Origin: Spisula solida
Taxonomy: Eukaryota; Mollusca; Bivalvia; Venerida; Mactridae
DNA: 64,000 nucleotides
Assembly: GCA_947247005.1 (NCBI GenBank)
Contig: OX365953.1
Location: forward strand, 8,933,001 to 8,997,000
Reading direction: 5' to 3'
A program made the position numbers and the translations under genes. Position 1 is the first letter of the stretch. Each line of letters starts with the position of its first letter. Below are positions 49,971 to 62,994 of this stretch, piece by piece. The notes beneath the pieces are model-generated. The model was not told the DNA's origin and ran no database searches. It worked only from the letters and a program-made list of their open reading frames with translations.

Positions 49971-51880
49971 GACCGTGTTAATATTAAGACGCAACATATT
50001 AGCGTTGTTTAAGATGGACTGAACATTTTATAATTTGTATTTTACCTGTGTGTATATTTATTAGTGGTGGATGTTAATATATACATTTGTCCATAGTTGT
50101 ATAATTTATGTACATGTCTATTGTTTTAACCATGTTTCGTACCCTTAAATGTTTTGCTGTCTTGTTGATCTGACTTCTGATAGGTCATTGAGTTCTTGAT
50201 GTGCTACTCGATGGACGCTATTTATATAATGTTTCATGTTTTACATTATTTTATTACCTGTCACTGTGGCCTTTTTGTAAGAGGGCATTACATGGCGGGA
50301 CACTTTTATTTACACTGTAATGTTCTATAAGGTTGTCTATTGGATAAGTGTGAGGTTTGGTGCACTGTAAAACGTTTAAGCCCCCAGTGACATTTGTCGC
50401 TGTCCGTACCAAGACGGAAGCCCTTAAGTCAACCTTCCTCTATGTATGTATTGTCCACTTTATAGTAAAAATACAAAATTACAAATATATTTCGCCATTG
50501 AGTCTTTTTGTTAAACTTTGTTCATTTTGTATGTGCCATTCTGCAATTTCGTTATCCAGCAGCACAAGGCTGCTTCTTTCAGTCAGTAGGTAATTTGCCA
50601 GATTCATATTATGTAGTTAGTATTATTATGAAGATGTGTGCGATGATTGTTGCATGTTCTTTTAGGATTGTTGGTGTTATTTATGATCAGGTTCTGCAGC
50701 TTTGTGAGGCTTCTGTTATATCCTCCATCGTTTGTTTCATCATCCAGTCGATAACCAAGCTGAAGAGGAAAAAATGCACCATGCATCCCTTCTAAGACCT
50801 GTTTTCACATTCTTCTGGACACTAACTTTGTATTTTTTCTCTGATTTCTTTAGAAATGCAAAACGTTCTTAAACACTTAAACAGTGCTTTCTCTCTCTGC
50901 AAATTTTGATCGATGCATCATTTGTCACTTCTAAATCCTGCTTGCTCTTGTCATGGTTGTTTATCGATGGTATATGATATCTATGTATCATGATACAGCA
51001 GAGTATTTTACTCAAAATTTAATAGTACGCCAGTTGTTACATTTATTCAGAGTATCTTTATGGGGATTTTTGTTATATAATGATACCTTTTGTCCATCAT
51101 CGGGGATTTCTTTTCTTGTCCATGTTGTCTTGAATATAGGTTATAAAATAGTTACAGCCAGTGAACCAGAAGCCCTTCCAATTTTAGAATCTGTAGAAGC
51201 TTCTTGATGGCACAGATTATTCTGTATATGGTTGGTGGAGACGTGTTCTGTTGTAAGTAGGCAAGTACGTGAGGGACATTCTGAAAGTTCTGATTGGTCA
51301 GAATATTTAAAAGTGAACATTTTCTGAAAGATCAATCTTTCAGCGAGCAATTCATAGCAAATGTATTATTTTAACTCTGAGAATGTCTATTTTAATGTTA
51401 TTAAAACACTACATGGTTTTGGGTAATGACTGAAATATCTCTTGAATACGCGAGGCAATTGTGTTGTACTGGTCCCATGTATATTTCAGAGCGCACTGCT
51501 GAAGCATCATTCAGGCTGATTGAAATAAATATGTTTTTTTAAATGCATAACAGCACTTTCGAATAACATTACGTTATTAAAATAACTTTCAGTTATTAAT
51601 AAAATAATAGCAATATATACGACCTAATTAGGAGACCATTTTACCACACAAAGCCCCTACTTAAATATAGACATATTATAGGATTATGGATCATAAGCTA
51701 CTCTAAACAAGTCAAATGTTCTAGGTCTTAATTTGTTTTTGTCATTCGGGGAACGTCATAAATGTATTTTTCGTTTTAGTTTGATTTTTGGAGCTCAATA
51801 TTGTGCCCTACCCTTGCTCTTTGAAAGTGGGTCGGGTAATGGGATACCCTTATACATGTAATAAAATGACCAATACGCCT
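49971..51880. other. Intergenic stretch, degraded repeats
   Basis: Short ORFs without domains. The minus strand near 50604-50786 (GYRLDDETNDGGYNRSLT) faintly recalls LINE coding sequence, but this is not firm. Nothing else is supported. Confidence 0.4.
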
Positions 51881-51903
51881 TGTTCTTACAGTTTATTAGA
51901 ATT

Positions 51904-52430
51904 TAGAATATAACCTACATTATGAGCCATAGAAAACGCCGCATTTTGGCGGTTAAATGAAAATTTAATCATTAAACTTTTCTCTTCACAAACTTAACGT
52001 CATGCGTTGGCGCTAATTTCTATCGGCCAATCAGAATGCAGAATGTTATATTCTAAGTCAGTTAGAACATATTAAGTAAATTTTAATGACTAAAAAGGAC
52101 GCGCTTCGCTTCGTTCGCTCTGCTCGCTCCGCCCTTTTTAATCATTAAAATTTACTTAATATGTTCTAACTATAACATAACCTACATTATGAGCCAATGA
52201 AAACGCCGAATTTTGGCGGTAAAATGAAAATTTAATCATTAAAATTTTCTCTTCACAGATCTGATGTCATGCGTTGGCGCTAATTTCTATCGGCCAATCA
52301 GAATGCAGAATGTTATATTCTAAGCCAGTTAGAACATATTAAGTAAATTTTAATGACTAAAAAGGACGCGCTTCGCTTCGCTCGCTCCGCCCTTTTTAAT
52401 CATTAAAATTTACATAATATGTTCTAACTA
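51904..52430. mobile_element. Tandem pair of fold-back elements
   Basis: Two direct units of about 260 bp. Each opens with a TAGAATATAACCTACATTAT-like end and closes with a long palindrome. In unit 1, 52061-52098 is the near-complement of 52133-52170 (GTTAGAACATATTAAGTAAA...), around a CpG-rich loop with CGCTTCG/CGCTC repeats. Unit 2's hairpin is 52328-52428. An inverted relative lies at 57311-57660. Confidence 0.85.
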
Positions 52431-54392
52431 TAACAAATTGTATTAACATCAAATTAAGGACATATCTAATTATTTTTGTTTTGAGAAATGGTATTTTGAG
52501 GATATGACGTCATAAATGTAAAACACGTGTTTTTGGCCACGTGGGTATACTGTTTAAGCTGCTGTACAGTTGGAACTATAAATATTTTAGAATTCGTATT
52601 TAGTGGGAATAAAAATAGCATATGCATGCACACAACGGCTACACGTTTTTAAATTATCATGCAACATGTCAAGCAGTAAGTATTCCACAATAACACTCAA
52701 ATTGCGTATTTCCGGTAAAATGGTTATTTTCAAGAGCATTTCCTTGTACATCTTAAGTCATTTATACTACTAGAACAATAATATTCATTTGTCATTAGAT
52801 GCACAGGTATATAATACAAAAAATATGTGTAAATTCAAAACAAATCGGATTTAAATTATAGAAATTATTAACAATAATGTTATCCCTTCTAAAGGCTAAT
52901 ATGACTCTTCTTGTCGACAATTCATTGGGTTATATACCTACATGTACAATGCCATTAAGGTGAATATCAAATTCTCTGATATCAACATCATGCCATGTTT
53001 TTGGTGGAGGGAGGTTGTATCTTTCAGAAAATGTGCACTTTTATATGCATTTAGTGAACATTAAACAATTTACAGACGTATTATCAGAACTTTGAGAATG
53101 CCCCTAGTATCTTGCCATTTTTGTCCTTAATCGGAATGTTTTTGTTTCCGCTAAACTTACCGCTGATTGTTCTAATGCGATTGTACATTTTTCATTTCTT
53201 TTCAGAGTATCAGGTGTAATCAATTTCGGAATCTTCATTTCTTTACTAAGCATTTCCTCACCAGAAGATAATTAGACTGAGTAAGACATTGCATTGCTGA
53301 ATGTAAATGGAATTATGCGACATAAAGAAGGATTTCGTACACACAGAATCATAAGTGAATAGAACAATCACTGGATGGGCCTTAATACCATAAGCACGTG
53401 GTTGACGTTCCACGAACTGGTGTCCGTGTTTGCTGTGACCACTGTAGAACAAATTGGGTACCAACGTTCGTAACGTCATATCCGTAGCGGTTAAACATGA
53501 CCGCTTCTCAACCTTCTCTCTCTCTATATATATATAGGGAACACCCAGATAGTACTTACATTTAGATAATTTGAAACCATGACTGTGTCTATGCTGAATA
53601 CGACTTTTTTCACTGACTTCAAGGAAGACATAATTTATTCGACTTGATGATATAAAGATTGGCTACAATATGGATGATTCTTAAACAATTCGTAAAGAAC
53701 ATCGATATTATGCAAAGCCTCCGGATCCATGTCAAGTTGGACAAAAGTATGCGATGCAGCTCTATGCGCTTTGCTCCAATGAGACCACCTAAGCAAATAT
53801 CTGATAATAATGGTTTTTTTTAGATATTTGCCCTAAGGCATGTTGACTGCTGTGAACTTGGCAGAGGAGGGGGGGGGGGGGGGGGCAGATAAAGACGAAG
53901 GTAAAGATGACATTGCCTATACATGTAATATACTTTTAAAACCAAATCCGAAACACCTTGACCATAACAAAGATCAAGCTCTTCAACGTCCAGGCACACC
54001 TGTATTCGCCAAAAATGATATCCTTGCACAATGTTTACTAGTAGCTAAAACTGTTGATGTTTTGATGGTGTTACGTAGAACGTACGGTGACGCTCTATAT
54101 CATATATTTTAATATTGTGTTATTGTGAGCTTACAAACCACTATTATTGTCATATAAATTATATACTAGGCTGTCGTAACAAGAAACACGTGTGAAATGT
54201 ATTTGCATATAATATAATATAGATCCGGCAACAATGTTGTTACCAGCCCATAAATCTAAAACCAATTTCATCCTGTTGTTTATACATATCATATAGTTGC
54301 ATGTCCAGTTAGGATAACAATATATTGATACAGTGATCCAGTGCACTATAACGGTGTAAAACCGGTTGAATGTTCAATGCTTAACTAAAATA

Positions 54393-55111
54393 CAGTCTAA
54401 CTTGTAAACTAAAGGAATGGTCGTTTAACGCAAATGTTATGGACATTGAGAGTACTTAACGAATTTTCGATTTTAGTCTGTCTGAATACCATTCAACTTC
54501 AATTGATAAAAAGTAGTGTGTAAATAAGTTTTATAATGAGTCTATAGTTGTATGCATCATCTTTATAAACATTTCAATTTATCATTTTGATAACCTTACT
54601 CATATATTACACAATTCAATTAATGTAAGTCAGTTTAGCTTACACTCGTAGAACAAAAGACAGAACAGACCGGGTTTTAGCCCATTCCAAATGGACGGTG
54701 ACGACAAGTTAATTGCAGCAAAAGATATAACAATTAATCCGTAATCATGTGTGTAATTGGATTAAAAATCATCTGTTTGACATGCCATGTATACAATGGT
54801 GATCATCAATGCTGTTCATTGAGGTCCATTTAACAAAAGACGAACTCTGAACAAACAATGATTTATGACGAGGTATAAAGTAATTAACAACCTGTCACTA
54901 CAGACGACCAGTGTTTTAGATTTTTTTCGGTCGCTTAATGAAATTTGACCAATCAATTATAGTGCTATAATAGTGGTCGTTGGTCGCGTTAAACAAAAGT
55001 CGCTTAATACAATAGGAAAATAGAACAAATACGATCGGGAGGATTTTAAAGCGGCGGTCGTTCAAGACAAAGGTCGCTTAATACGCGTGGTCGCTAGTAC
55101 AAGTTAGACTG
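54393..55111. mobile_element. 719-bp TA-flanked inverted-repeat element
   Basis: CAGTCTAACTTGTA at the left and its exact complement at 55098-55111 are each flanked by TA, as expected for Tc1/mariner/pogo-type elements. The interior has several GGTCGCTTAATAC-like sub-repeats near both ends and no transposase. Likely non-autonomous. Confidence 0.75.
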
Positions 55112-55286
55112 TACTACGAAGTCACCTTTCCAGAGTGGTTCTCAGTAGAGCAATGTTCAATCTCTATGACAACACATTCAACATTTACCTCAGCCGATAT
55201 GTACTATAGTCACTGTCACCAGATCCTAACTGGATTATATTTTGTTCGCTGACGTATGAATGAATGTTGGTGACTTCACACAATAC

Positions 55287-55442
55287 CTTTTTTACTCAGC
55301 ATTTGAATTGCTACCATTTGTAACACACTCAGTACATGCATACTAGTAGTTGATTTTCTGGGTCCAACGGTTGTTGACTTCGTGACAACGACGTCCTTTC
55401 TTTGTAACATCAAACGTTTCAGTTCACGTAGTACATCGTTCA
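55287..55442 (-). CDS. Possible further exon of the Pif-like gene
   Basis: An open stretch between AG at 55443 and GTATTG at 55286 encodes NDVLRELKRLMLQRKDVV and KSTTVGPRKSTTSMH. Its entry phase (two bases first) is exactly what the exon at 60239-60329 needs. The splice signals are weak and the sequence has no recognised domain, so this is only a phase-based suggestion. Confidence 0.22.
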
Positions 55443-56493
55443 CTTGACAAGCCAAATGTTTATTGAATTTTAATAAGCAATTTCTGTCGGTTTTGTCAGT
55501 TTTATTATACATTTTGTAGTATTATACATTTAAGACAAATACAAAATTGTTCTACGCATCTCTGACAAACAGTTCATTGAAATTACACAAGATAAATTTG
55601 ACACGATCGTGTATAATTTTCATCGAATTAATTCTGCGGGGAAAATTTTGCAATCTAGACCTAAAATGTGTCGATTTTATTTATGCGGGTTTTATTTTTG
55701 CGACCCGCTTGAACATCAGAAATATTTTTTTGCGATTTGCATCAAATTGCATCAAGTCTGTGTGACTACCTCGACAGAAAACGCAGAAATAAAAATCATA
55801 TGAATTAACCCGCTATACGGTATTGTTTAAGGTATTTAACTGAGTGCTTTAATTTACTAATCACTATGTATATTTGTACTTCGGAAGCCAATGTGCTTCT
55901 AGGGCCGATGTTGGTTTTGTTCGACAGAGTTTACCTGAAGCTGATTAAACGTCGGGAACACATGTGTAGCAGGAATCAAAATTCTAACCCTTGTTTCTAT
56001 AATTTCAAAATGATATTTTATTGAAACACCAACTTTTCATTAACCAACGAAGGTCAGGGAATAATATTACGAGTCTTAGGTCAATTTTCAATCGCTTATT
56101 GTCTGTTTTCAACAATTCAAAAGCCATCCGGTAAAATCGGACCCGGACCAGCCAGGTGACCGATAATACATTTAGAGTAAGATATCAACTGAGCTATCAG
56201 GGATGGCCATTATGAAAGTATATACAAAATTTGATATACACCTCAATTATTTAAAGAATATTTGGGAAGGGAATGCCAAAGCATGGTGTAAGTTGTAAAA
56301 TGTCCAAAATTATCGAAGAAAAACCAGACTAAATCTTTATTTAAAAATGCCAGAGGGGTTTACTGCATTTTGAAATTAGCGAAAAAATATCAAGCGAATA
56401 TGAATTGATTTATATAAATGTTGCCGATTTTTTAAAATTGCTTCTCCCGATTTTTCTCGATACAATATATGCATGTAATACGCCGTCTTTGTA

Positions 56494-56803
56494 ATGCACC
56501 AGTCAATTGAAACCACGGCCCCAAACCCCGGGGAAGGGATTTTTACTCTTGCATTTGCAAATATCTGGTAAAATCCCTGCACCTGAGGGCCATGCAGATG
56601 GTAAAACCACCACAAATTGTCCCGCCCTATACTCCATATAGTTACGACAATATTCCCCCACAATTTTCTTTGCGCGAAACAACAGCCCCGCACTCACACG
56701 GCAGTGCGGGGCAATAGAAAGGTCAAATGACGATCCCGACTGTTCACCCGCTATCACCCACCCTTCCCGGGGGAGGGACCGTGTTTTCAATTGACTGGTG
56801 CAT
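56494..56803. mobile_element. Miniature inverted-repeat element, family 1 (third copy)
   Basis: Bounded by a near-perfect terminal repeat, ATGCACCAGTCAATTGAAA on the left and its complement on the right. Interior shares the 'CGCGAAACAA.AGCCC.GCACTCACACGGCAG' type block with the two left copies, but is otherwise clearly diverged and longer. It is therefore an independent insertion, and the best one for defining the element's ends. Confidence 0.8.
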
Positions 56804-57310
56804 AATAAACATGTGACGTGATTTATTACGTCATAGAGTCAATAATACAAATTATTTCACGTGATCAAGGTTAAAATACACAATAAATGAGTAATGTAAC
56901 TAATTACATGGAGGACAAACACGAATAAAAATACAACATTACCACAAACAACCCAGAATAAACCTGAAAAATTTTCTATGTCTTTTCGTGATATATAGAT
57001 AACATGTATACAGTATACCAGAATATTCGTATTTAGTTCCCAGCCGTTATTCTGTTGATGTTCAATTATAAGTATACCAAACAGAATAAAACAGTACAAT
57101 CTACAATTCGTTTATTTAGGTCGGTCACTTGACTGTATACTAACAATGTTATATAATTATATACTATGTGTGTGTATAGTATTTGTTATTGTTTGGAACA
57201 ATTTAATCGGACAACATGCAGTGAAAACCTTATTCACTAGGCCCCAAACTCAAACATACACTATTTGTTAAATTAGTAAATCATTAACCGACATTGCAAT
57301 GTTTATGTTA

Positions 57311-57660
57311 TAGTTAGAACATATTAAGTAAATTTTAAAGATTAAAAAGGGCGGAGCGAGCGAAGCGAGTCATTTTTAGTCATTAAAATTTACTTAAAAG
57401 ATCTATGTTCTAACTGGCTTAGACTATAACATTCTGCATTTCGATTGGTCGATAGAAATTAGCGCCAACACATGCATATGACGTCAAGTCTGTTAAAAGA
57501 ACATTTTAATGATTAAATTTTCAGCTTACCGCCAAAAATTCGGCGTTTTGATTGGCTCATAATGTAGGTTATAATTTGGCATTTTGATTGGCTCATAATG
57601 TATGTTTAATTCGGCGTTTTCATTGGCTCATAATGTAAGTTATATTCTAAGTACCCAATC
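57311..57660. mobile_element. Fold-back element, inverted relative of the 52-kb pair
   Basis: Begins GTTAGAACATATTAAGTAAA, has the GGAGCGAGCGAAGCGAG loop and the return arm, then 'GATTGGTCGATAGAAATTAGCGCC', all in reverse order relative to 51904-52430. It ends with three tandem units of TTCGGCGTTTTGATTGGCTC plus ATAATGTAGGTTAT (about 57540-57655). Confidence 0.82.
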
Positions 57661-58333
57661 TCATGTAAACAGAGGACCGACCTAAATAAAGGAGTTTTGT
57701 ATACTAATATATGCTGATGGTGCGAGCTATTTATATGCCATAATTATAATAACTCGTGATAATTACTAAAAGTGTTTTTTATTAAATAGTACTAAATACA
57801 TGTTGATAGTTATGATAAATATGTCGTTTTATGCAACAATGCAACAATGTTGTGTGAACGATTTAGATGTCGTACGATTACCACGTAAATATATTTCAGT
57901 TTTATTATATTGTTTATCTCTATTGTTTCACAGCTCCTCACAGGAGCGAATTTGCATGCTGTCTAAATCGGACACATTGCAGGTTTCGGCGATGTTTTCC
58001 TGTGCACATTGTCAATAATGAATCATGGAATGACGTCATATATTACGTCATCTATGGCATGTTAAGGCCGAATTCGTTCATACCGGTATTTGCCGGAAGT
58101 GTGTTGACGGTGCCGATCCCTTCAATTATGCACCGGAATAAACGAAGCTGAAAAGTAAGAAACAAACATACTCATAAATAACACCGTTTAATATTTAACC
58201 CTGTCTTTAATATTTCACCGAAAAGGCTTAATCAAATTACAAAGATATTTTCTTGAACTACATGATATCATGATTTCACGAACCGAAAAAAGGGCGCAAT
58301 GTCAATAAACAGGATATAGAGGATCTTGCATGA

Positions 58334-58452
58334 GTGCTCATTACATACGAATTTTATTAAACGAGTGGACAAAATTATATGACACGAGGCTTTGCCGAGT
58401 GTCATATTCTTTTTGTCGACGAGTTTAATAAAACTCGTATGTAATGAGCACG
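58334..58452. mobile_element. Fold-back hairpin with about 52-bp arms
   Basis: Left arm starts GTGCTCATTACATACGA; right arm ends TCGTATGTAATGAGCAC; the loop is CGAGGCTTTGCCGA. An outer inverted pair, TTTATCACATAACC (58468) and GGTTATGTGATAAA (58716), frames the next 260 bp. Confidence 0.85.
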
Positions 58453-58849
58453 AATGTAGGATTCTATTTATCACATAACCTTAGAGAACGCTCGTTATCA
58501 TTCAAAATGATGATGTACGCTGCATAGGTTTCAGACATAATTAAGCGGTACAAAGAACGCGACGTCATGGCGACGTTGTTATTATCCTGACGTCATGGGC
58601 CGATCAAGGCATGGATTGGCTTACGTCGCGTCAGACTAATTTAAATATTTATTGCACGGTCTGGGAGTGCCGAACGATATTTACGGCACGGCTTTACGGC
58701 ACTGCTGGACCGCGGGTTATGTGATAAATGACGTTATGTCGACATTTTAACATAAATCGTTGTTATTCAATAATGACTCGTACATTAGTTCAAATTGTCA
58801 CCCTGAGCAAGTTTACATGCTTACTAATTGGAATTACGTTTAATCTCCA

Positions 58850-60230
58850 GACACCATTTTTGTGCCTAGATATGAAGCCAAGAATAAGGAGCAAATTATA
58901 ACACACATATAAATTTGAAAAGGATATAATATCAGTAGAAACAAAATTAAGGACGTTGTTTGGCGAAGAAATTATTCTTCGATCTTTCCGTTTTTCAATA
59001 TTTTGACGGTATACAAACACAATAGCTGAACTTTCCTATTATGTGTTTAGATATAAAAAATACATGTACCAAAACCTTTCCCAGCCTCTATACTGGTTAG
59101 GGCGTATCATTTACACATCACGTTTCAGGTGTTGAAAATGAGATTATTGTCACTGTTTACATAATCTAATGGATTCTCACGATAGCCTTCGACAAAAATC
59201 TTCGACAAATAAATGGGCGGAGTGTTCTCTACACCGACAAAAAACGCTCCGCCCATTTCTCAATTCTGTCAATCTATACCAGAACAATATTGTCTTACTA
59301 TACTCACATCATCAATGTAGCCCACATAACCACGCCCATTACAGCTACCAATCAACAGACCATTATATCGTGTAGTCACGTGTCCTGAAATAAGCGTTAA
59401 ATTGGAAAACTGTACTCGACAATATCGATCAGAAAAGCGTTCATCGTACGATTGTTTACTTCTTTAAATGCCAAATGGACGAAGTTTATTGGAGACATAT
59501 AGCACACAATGTTGATAAAACAGCTTAATGATATATTTTATTTAAAGGAGTAATAATTGTATTGTATACTAAATTTACAGGTTACATGTACGTGTTTTAT
59601 AACTGCGCGTATGCACATGCTATTATTATGATTATAAAACGAACACAGACAATGTACAGGTAAATTGTGATGTATGCATATTCTATCGAATAAGTGACGT
59701 CGACTTATAAACGAGAATATACGGTATTCTGTCACAAACTATTGGGCAATATATGGTATGTACCCGCATATTAGATGATCTCGATTATAAGACGCATACA
59801 GACAATTGTGATGTATGCATATACCATCGAGTGAGCGACGTCAACTTAGAAACGAGAATTTGCGGTAATAACCTAATGCATGCAGCGCCAAGCAAGTGAT
59901 CTATACTGCCGGGTTTCAGTTTTGTACGGATGTGGTACAGGTAGGTGACACCAAAGTACGTAAACCGTCAGTCCGCCTTACCTGACTCACAGTCCGCCAG
60001 TCCTGACTCACAGCCCGCCAGTCCTAACTCACAAATATTGAGTCGGACTTACAGAAAATCATGTGGTTTCCCATTAACAAAGAGGAACTTTCGGTCAATT
60101 AAAAATACGGATATACAGATTTGAACACTTCGCAGCGTTTTCACTGCATGGAATCGAATGAACAACCTAACTTTTTCATGTACTAGTTTTCCACTGTGCT
60201 TTATATTATGCGGCATGTACGTGTACTTTA
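58850..60230. other. Intergenic or intronic stretch
   Basis: No supported gene. Contains the near-repeat GATGTATGCATAT.C.ATCGA at 59670 and 59811, and a short TCCTGACTCACAG.CCGCCAG tandem near 59974-60030. Confidence 0.4.
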
Positions 60231-60238
60231 ATACAAAC

Positions 60239-60329
60239 CTTTCAAGGGAGCGTTAGCAATTTCTTCATCAACTTGTGCTGTCACCAAGTTTCCATCATAC
60301 GCTAGTGTTACGTTCTTCCATGCTTTTTC
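60239..60329 (-). CDS. Pif/BMSP-like protein, LamG-like exon (end)
   Basis: Encodes EKAWKNVTLAYDGNLVTA, then QVDEEIANAPLKG. The 'W.NVTL.YDG..V...V' strand is typical of laminin-G/concanavalin-like domains. Phase 0 in, phase 1 out. The gene must continue to the left; the next exon was not found with confidence. Confidence 0.7.
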
Positions 60330-60974
60330 CTGAAAACAACAAGAAGCAGAGTGTGATATTTTCTAACAAGCATTATAATACATCAATTTGAAAGTTGATT
60401 GAATTGTTGATATAGGGTTTCTAGTCTGGAAATACATATTTTACCTGCGCTCGAATTAGACCGGATGCTCGTATTTTTTTTACTCGAATAAGAGGGATAA
60501 ACTAATGTACACTATAGAGCAAATTCGCCGGGACTTTGAAATTTGCTAGAATTAGGCCGGTTGCTCGAACAATCGCTGCTCGTATCACCGAGGTTTTATG
60601 GTACTTATCACTTGGTGAGTACTCCTGTGGATCGATACCCAACCGGGACAGATAATTAGAATGTTAGATGCTGCCACTGTAGCTGATGTAGGATTATTTG
60701 GTTCTTGTCAATTGTTCGCATTGTCCTTTTAAGGACATATGCGAGTAATATATGTTTGCTGTTTCGCGTTACCACCTGTTCGGCGATGGTTATGAAAATA
60801 CCACTACGTCCGCTACGTTTACTTTACAGTAAAAATAATAATCAAAATTCTCATTTTACATTGAACGTAGATCTATAATTTAATTTCAGATTACTTCTTA
60901 GTATTTGCTATTAAACGTAATTGGTTTAATTTTACGTTCATATTAAGCAAACTATTGTAAATTTTAGGACTTAC

Positions 60975-61115
60975 CCGATATGGTATTCTGAGTTCCACAC
61001 CCTCGGGAAACTTCCCAACCCTTGCTTCAACTCTGAATAAAACTTCCTTAGTTTGTTGATTGAGAGCAATTTCCAGTGAACCGAGTTGTCTCCCATAACA
61101 ATTTGATATCAATAC
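60975..61115 (-). CDS. Pif/BMSP-like protein, LamG-like exon (middle)
   Basis: Encodes VLISNCYGRQLGSLEIAL, then NQQTKEVLFRVEARVG and VELRIPYR in 47 codons, phase 0 at both ends; donor GTAAGTC. 'L.SNC....SLEI.L' is the beta-strand pair that follows the 'VNLRF' strand in Pif-type LamG domains. Confidence 0.75.
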
Positions 61116-61257
61116 CTATAAAGAAACATTCAAAAATAAAAATGCCATTCGTGTTTTTACCCGGATGAAAAACTATGCCCCAATGTGGGGATTTAGGCAT
61201 AAATCTTACAATCTTACATTTCATTAGATTACTGCGTAGATTGTAAAAATCGGTAAC

Positions 61258-62000
61258 CAGACTAATGGCTCTGACGGAAATGAAAACCGATTTTTCTGCT
61301 ACAATGTACAAGTAACAGATCCCAATAGCATTTGATCATTTCCATGTGGTCAAATCGTTGAATGTGAGAACACAGTAATAATAACAATACACTGTCTTGT
61401 AGCAGAAGAATTGGCGAAACATTCCACATGGAAGTAATCTCACGATATATGACATCTAAGTTCCGTCCGAGCGTTGCATCTGTTTTCAGTTCCGTCAGAG
61501 CCATATGGAAACAGTACCGTGAATTATCTGACGAGACTGAGATGCAGTGTTTCATACATTGACATCTGGGGTGGTATTCAATAATGATCTTACTTGACTT
61601 AAGGATAAGGACAACCAATCAGATCACACCATATTAAACTCTTGGTCAGTAACAGGCGATGTGATTGGCTATCCTTATTCTCCAATTAAATAAGATCAAT
61701 ATTTAATACGACCCCAGGTCAATTGTAGTAAGAAAGCGGTAAAACTAATCACTTGTATAAAATGGACGAGATAAAATGTAAAGTGTACACGGTATGAATC
61801 CCGCTACATCGCTTCTCGGTTCCGTGAGAGAATTGTTCTATTTTCATATGGCTCTGACGGAACTAAAAACCGATGTACCGCTCGGACGAAACTCAGATTT
61901 CATGTATTCTGAGTGTTACACTGGTTTTTAGTTCCGTCAGAGCCATATGAAAACAGAACAATTCTCTGAGAAGCGGTGTATCGGAATTCATACCGTGTAA
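61258..62000. repeat. Inverted and direct GGCTCTGACGGAA repeats between Pif-like exons
   Basis: The core CATATGGCTCTGACGGAACT or its complement occurs near 61497, 61849 and 61928, with a shorter match at 61266. Segments 61786-61885 and 61913-61996 form a large hairpin (CACGGTATGAATCCCGC...; ...GAATTCATACCGTG). The hairpin is bracketed by the direct repeat AAAATGGACGAGATAAAA at about 61760 and 61999. Confidence 0.75.
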
Positions 62001-62070
62001 AATGGACGAGATAAAAATGCATATACACTGTAGTGTATTGTGGTAATTAATAACATTCAATGAAATATAC

Positions 62071-62300
62071 CTGTTCGTCAGAACGACCACCTGGATATTC
62101 GTAAAATCTCAAATTAACTGTGATCTGGGTACCAAGATCCTGGTTGGCGTACTGCCAAACTGTTAGGGTACCAGTACCGTCAAATCTTCCGGCGTTACTA
62201 ACGTTAACTACGTTTCCATTGTTACCAATGGAGATGCGATATCCGGCGGAATCCTCGATTTCTCGACCGTTGAAGTTGATCCAGAGTTCGGGCTGACAAG
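62071..62300 (-). CDS. Pif/BMSP-like protein, LamG-like exon (start)
   Basis: Encodes CQPELWINFNGREIEDSA, then GRFDGTGTLTVWQYANQD and ITVNLRFYEYPGGRSDEQ. The 'F.G..I.D.SG', 'FDG.G.L..W..AN' and 'I.VNLRF' features match the LamG-like domain of molluscan Pif and BMSP shell-matrix proteins. Phase 1 in, phase 0 out; donor GTATAT. Confidence 0.78.
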
Positions 62301-62850
62301 CTACAAGAAGACAATGGAACACTCATGAAAGAAATTGTCCAATGACTCTGATTTCAAATTTCAATATCGCCATTGTCTAGGTGTACTCAAAAACACTCGT
62401 TTTAGAAGTTTTACTAGTATATAAACATGGCGAACTTAATTTAAATATCTTAAACATATTTTTCATTTGTGGATGTGATATTCGAGTGATATAATGCCTT
62501 TAGTATTCATATTGATGGGCGATCATGCGTACGGTTCCTCCGTGCAGTGTATATTAAGGTTCGAATACCTCTATCGGTCGTAAGTACAAAATCGATATTT
62601 TGAGAAAACAATAAAAAACTGTCTGAAAACTATTGTTACTTATGGAAAAACAAGCTTTTTAAATATCGGTTTGGTCAACATGACCAGTTCCGATTTTCAT
62701 GAAAATAGGCTCATAAGAGGCGCCCTGTAATGCAGATTGCAAACATGCATGAGTCTTATAAAGTCTTAAGTAGCACTAACGGCCTTCCCATTCTAAGCCA
62801 GCGATATAATTTTTATTGTTATGTAAATACATGTACAATGTAATACTTAC

Positions 62851-62994
62851 TGTAGATCTGGTTGGGATCGAGGTCGTGACAAGCACAGGATTCTGGATTA
62901 AATAATGTTCCCATAGGACATCGTCGTGTTATCCACACATCGTGTATAAACTCTTCATACATGTGCCTGTCAGGTTGGGGACGTAATGTACAAG
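62851..62994 (-). CDS. Pif/BMSP-like protein, chitin-binding-like exon
   Basis: Encodes CTLRPQPDRHMYEEFIHD, then VWITRRCPMGTLFNPESCAC and HDLDPNQIYT. Four Cys in the C...C-P-x-G-T-x-F-N...C-x-C arrangement, with the YEEF/W.TR.C context, are characteristic of the peritrophin-like chitin-binding modules of Pif/BMSP. Splices in phase to the LamG exon. The protein would be secreted and bind chitin in the shell organic matrix (family knowledge). Confidence 0.75.
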
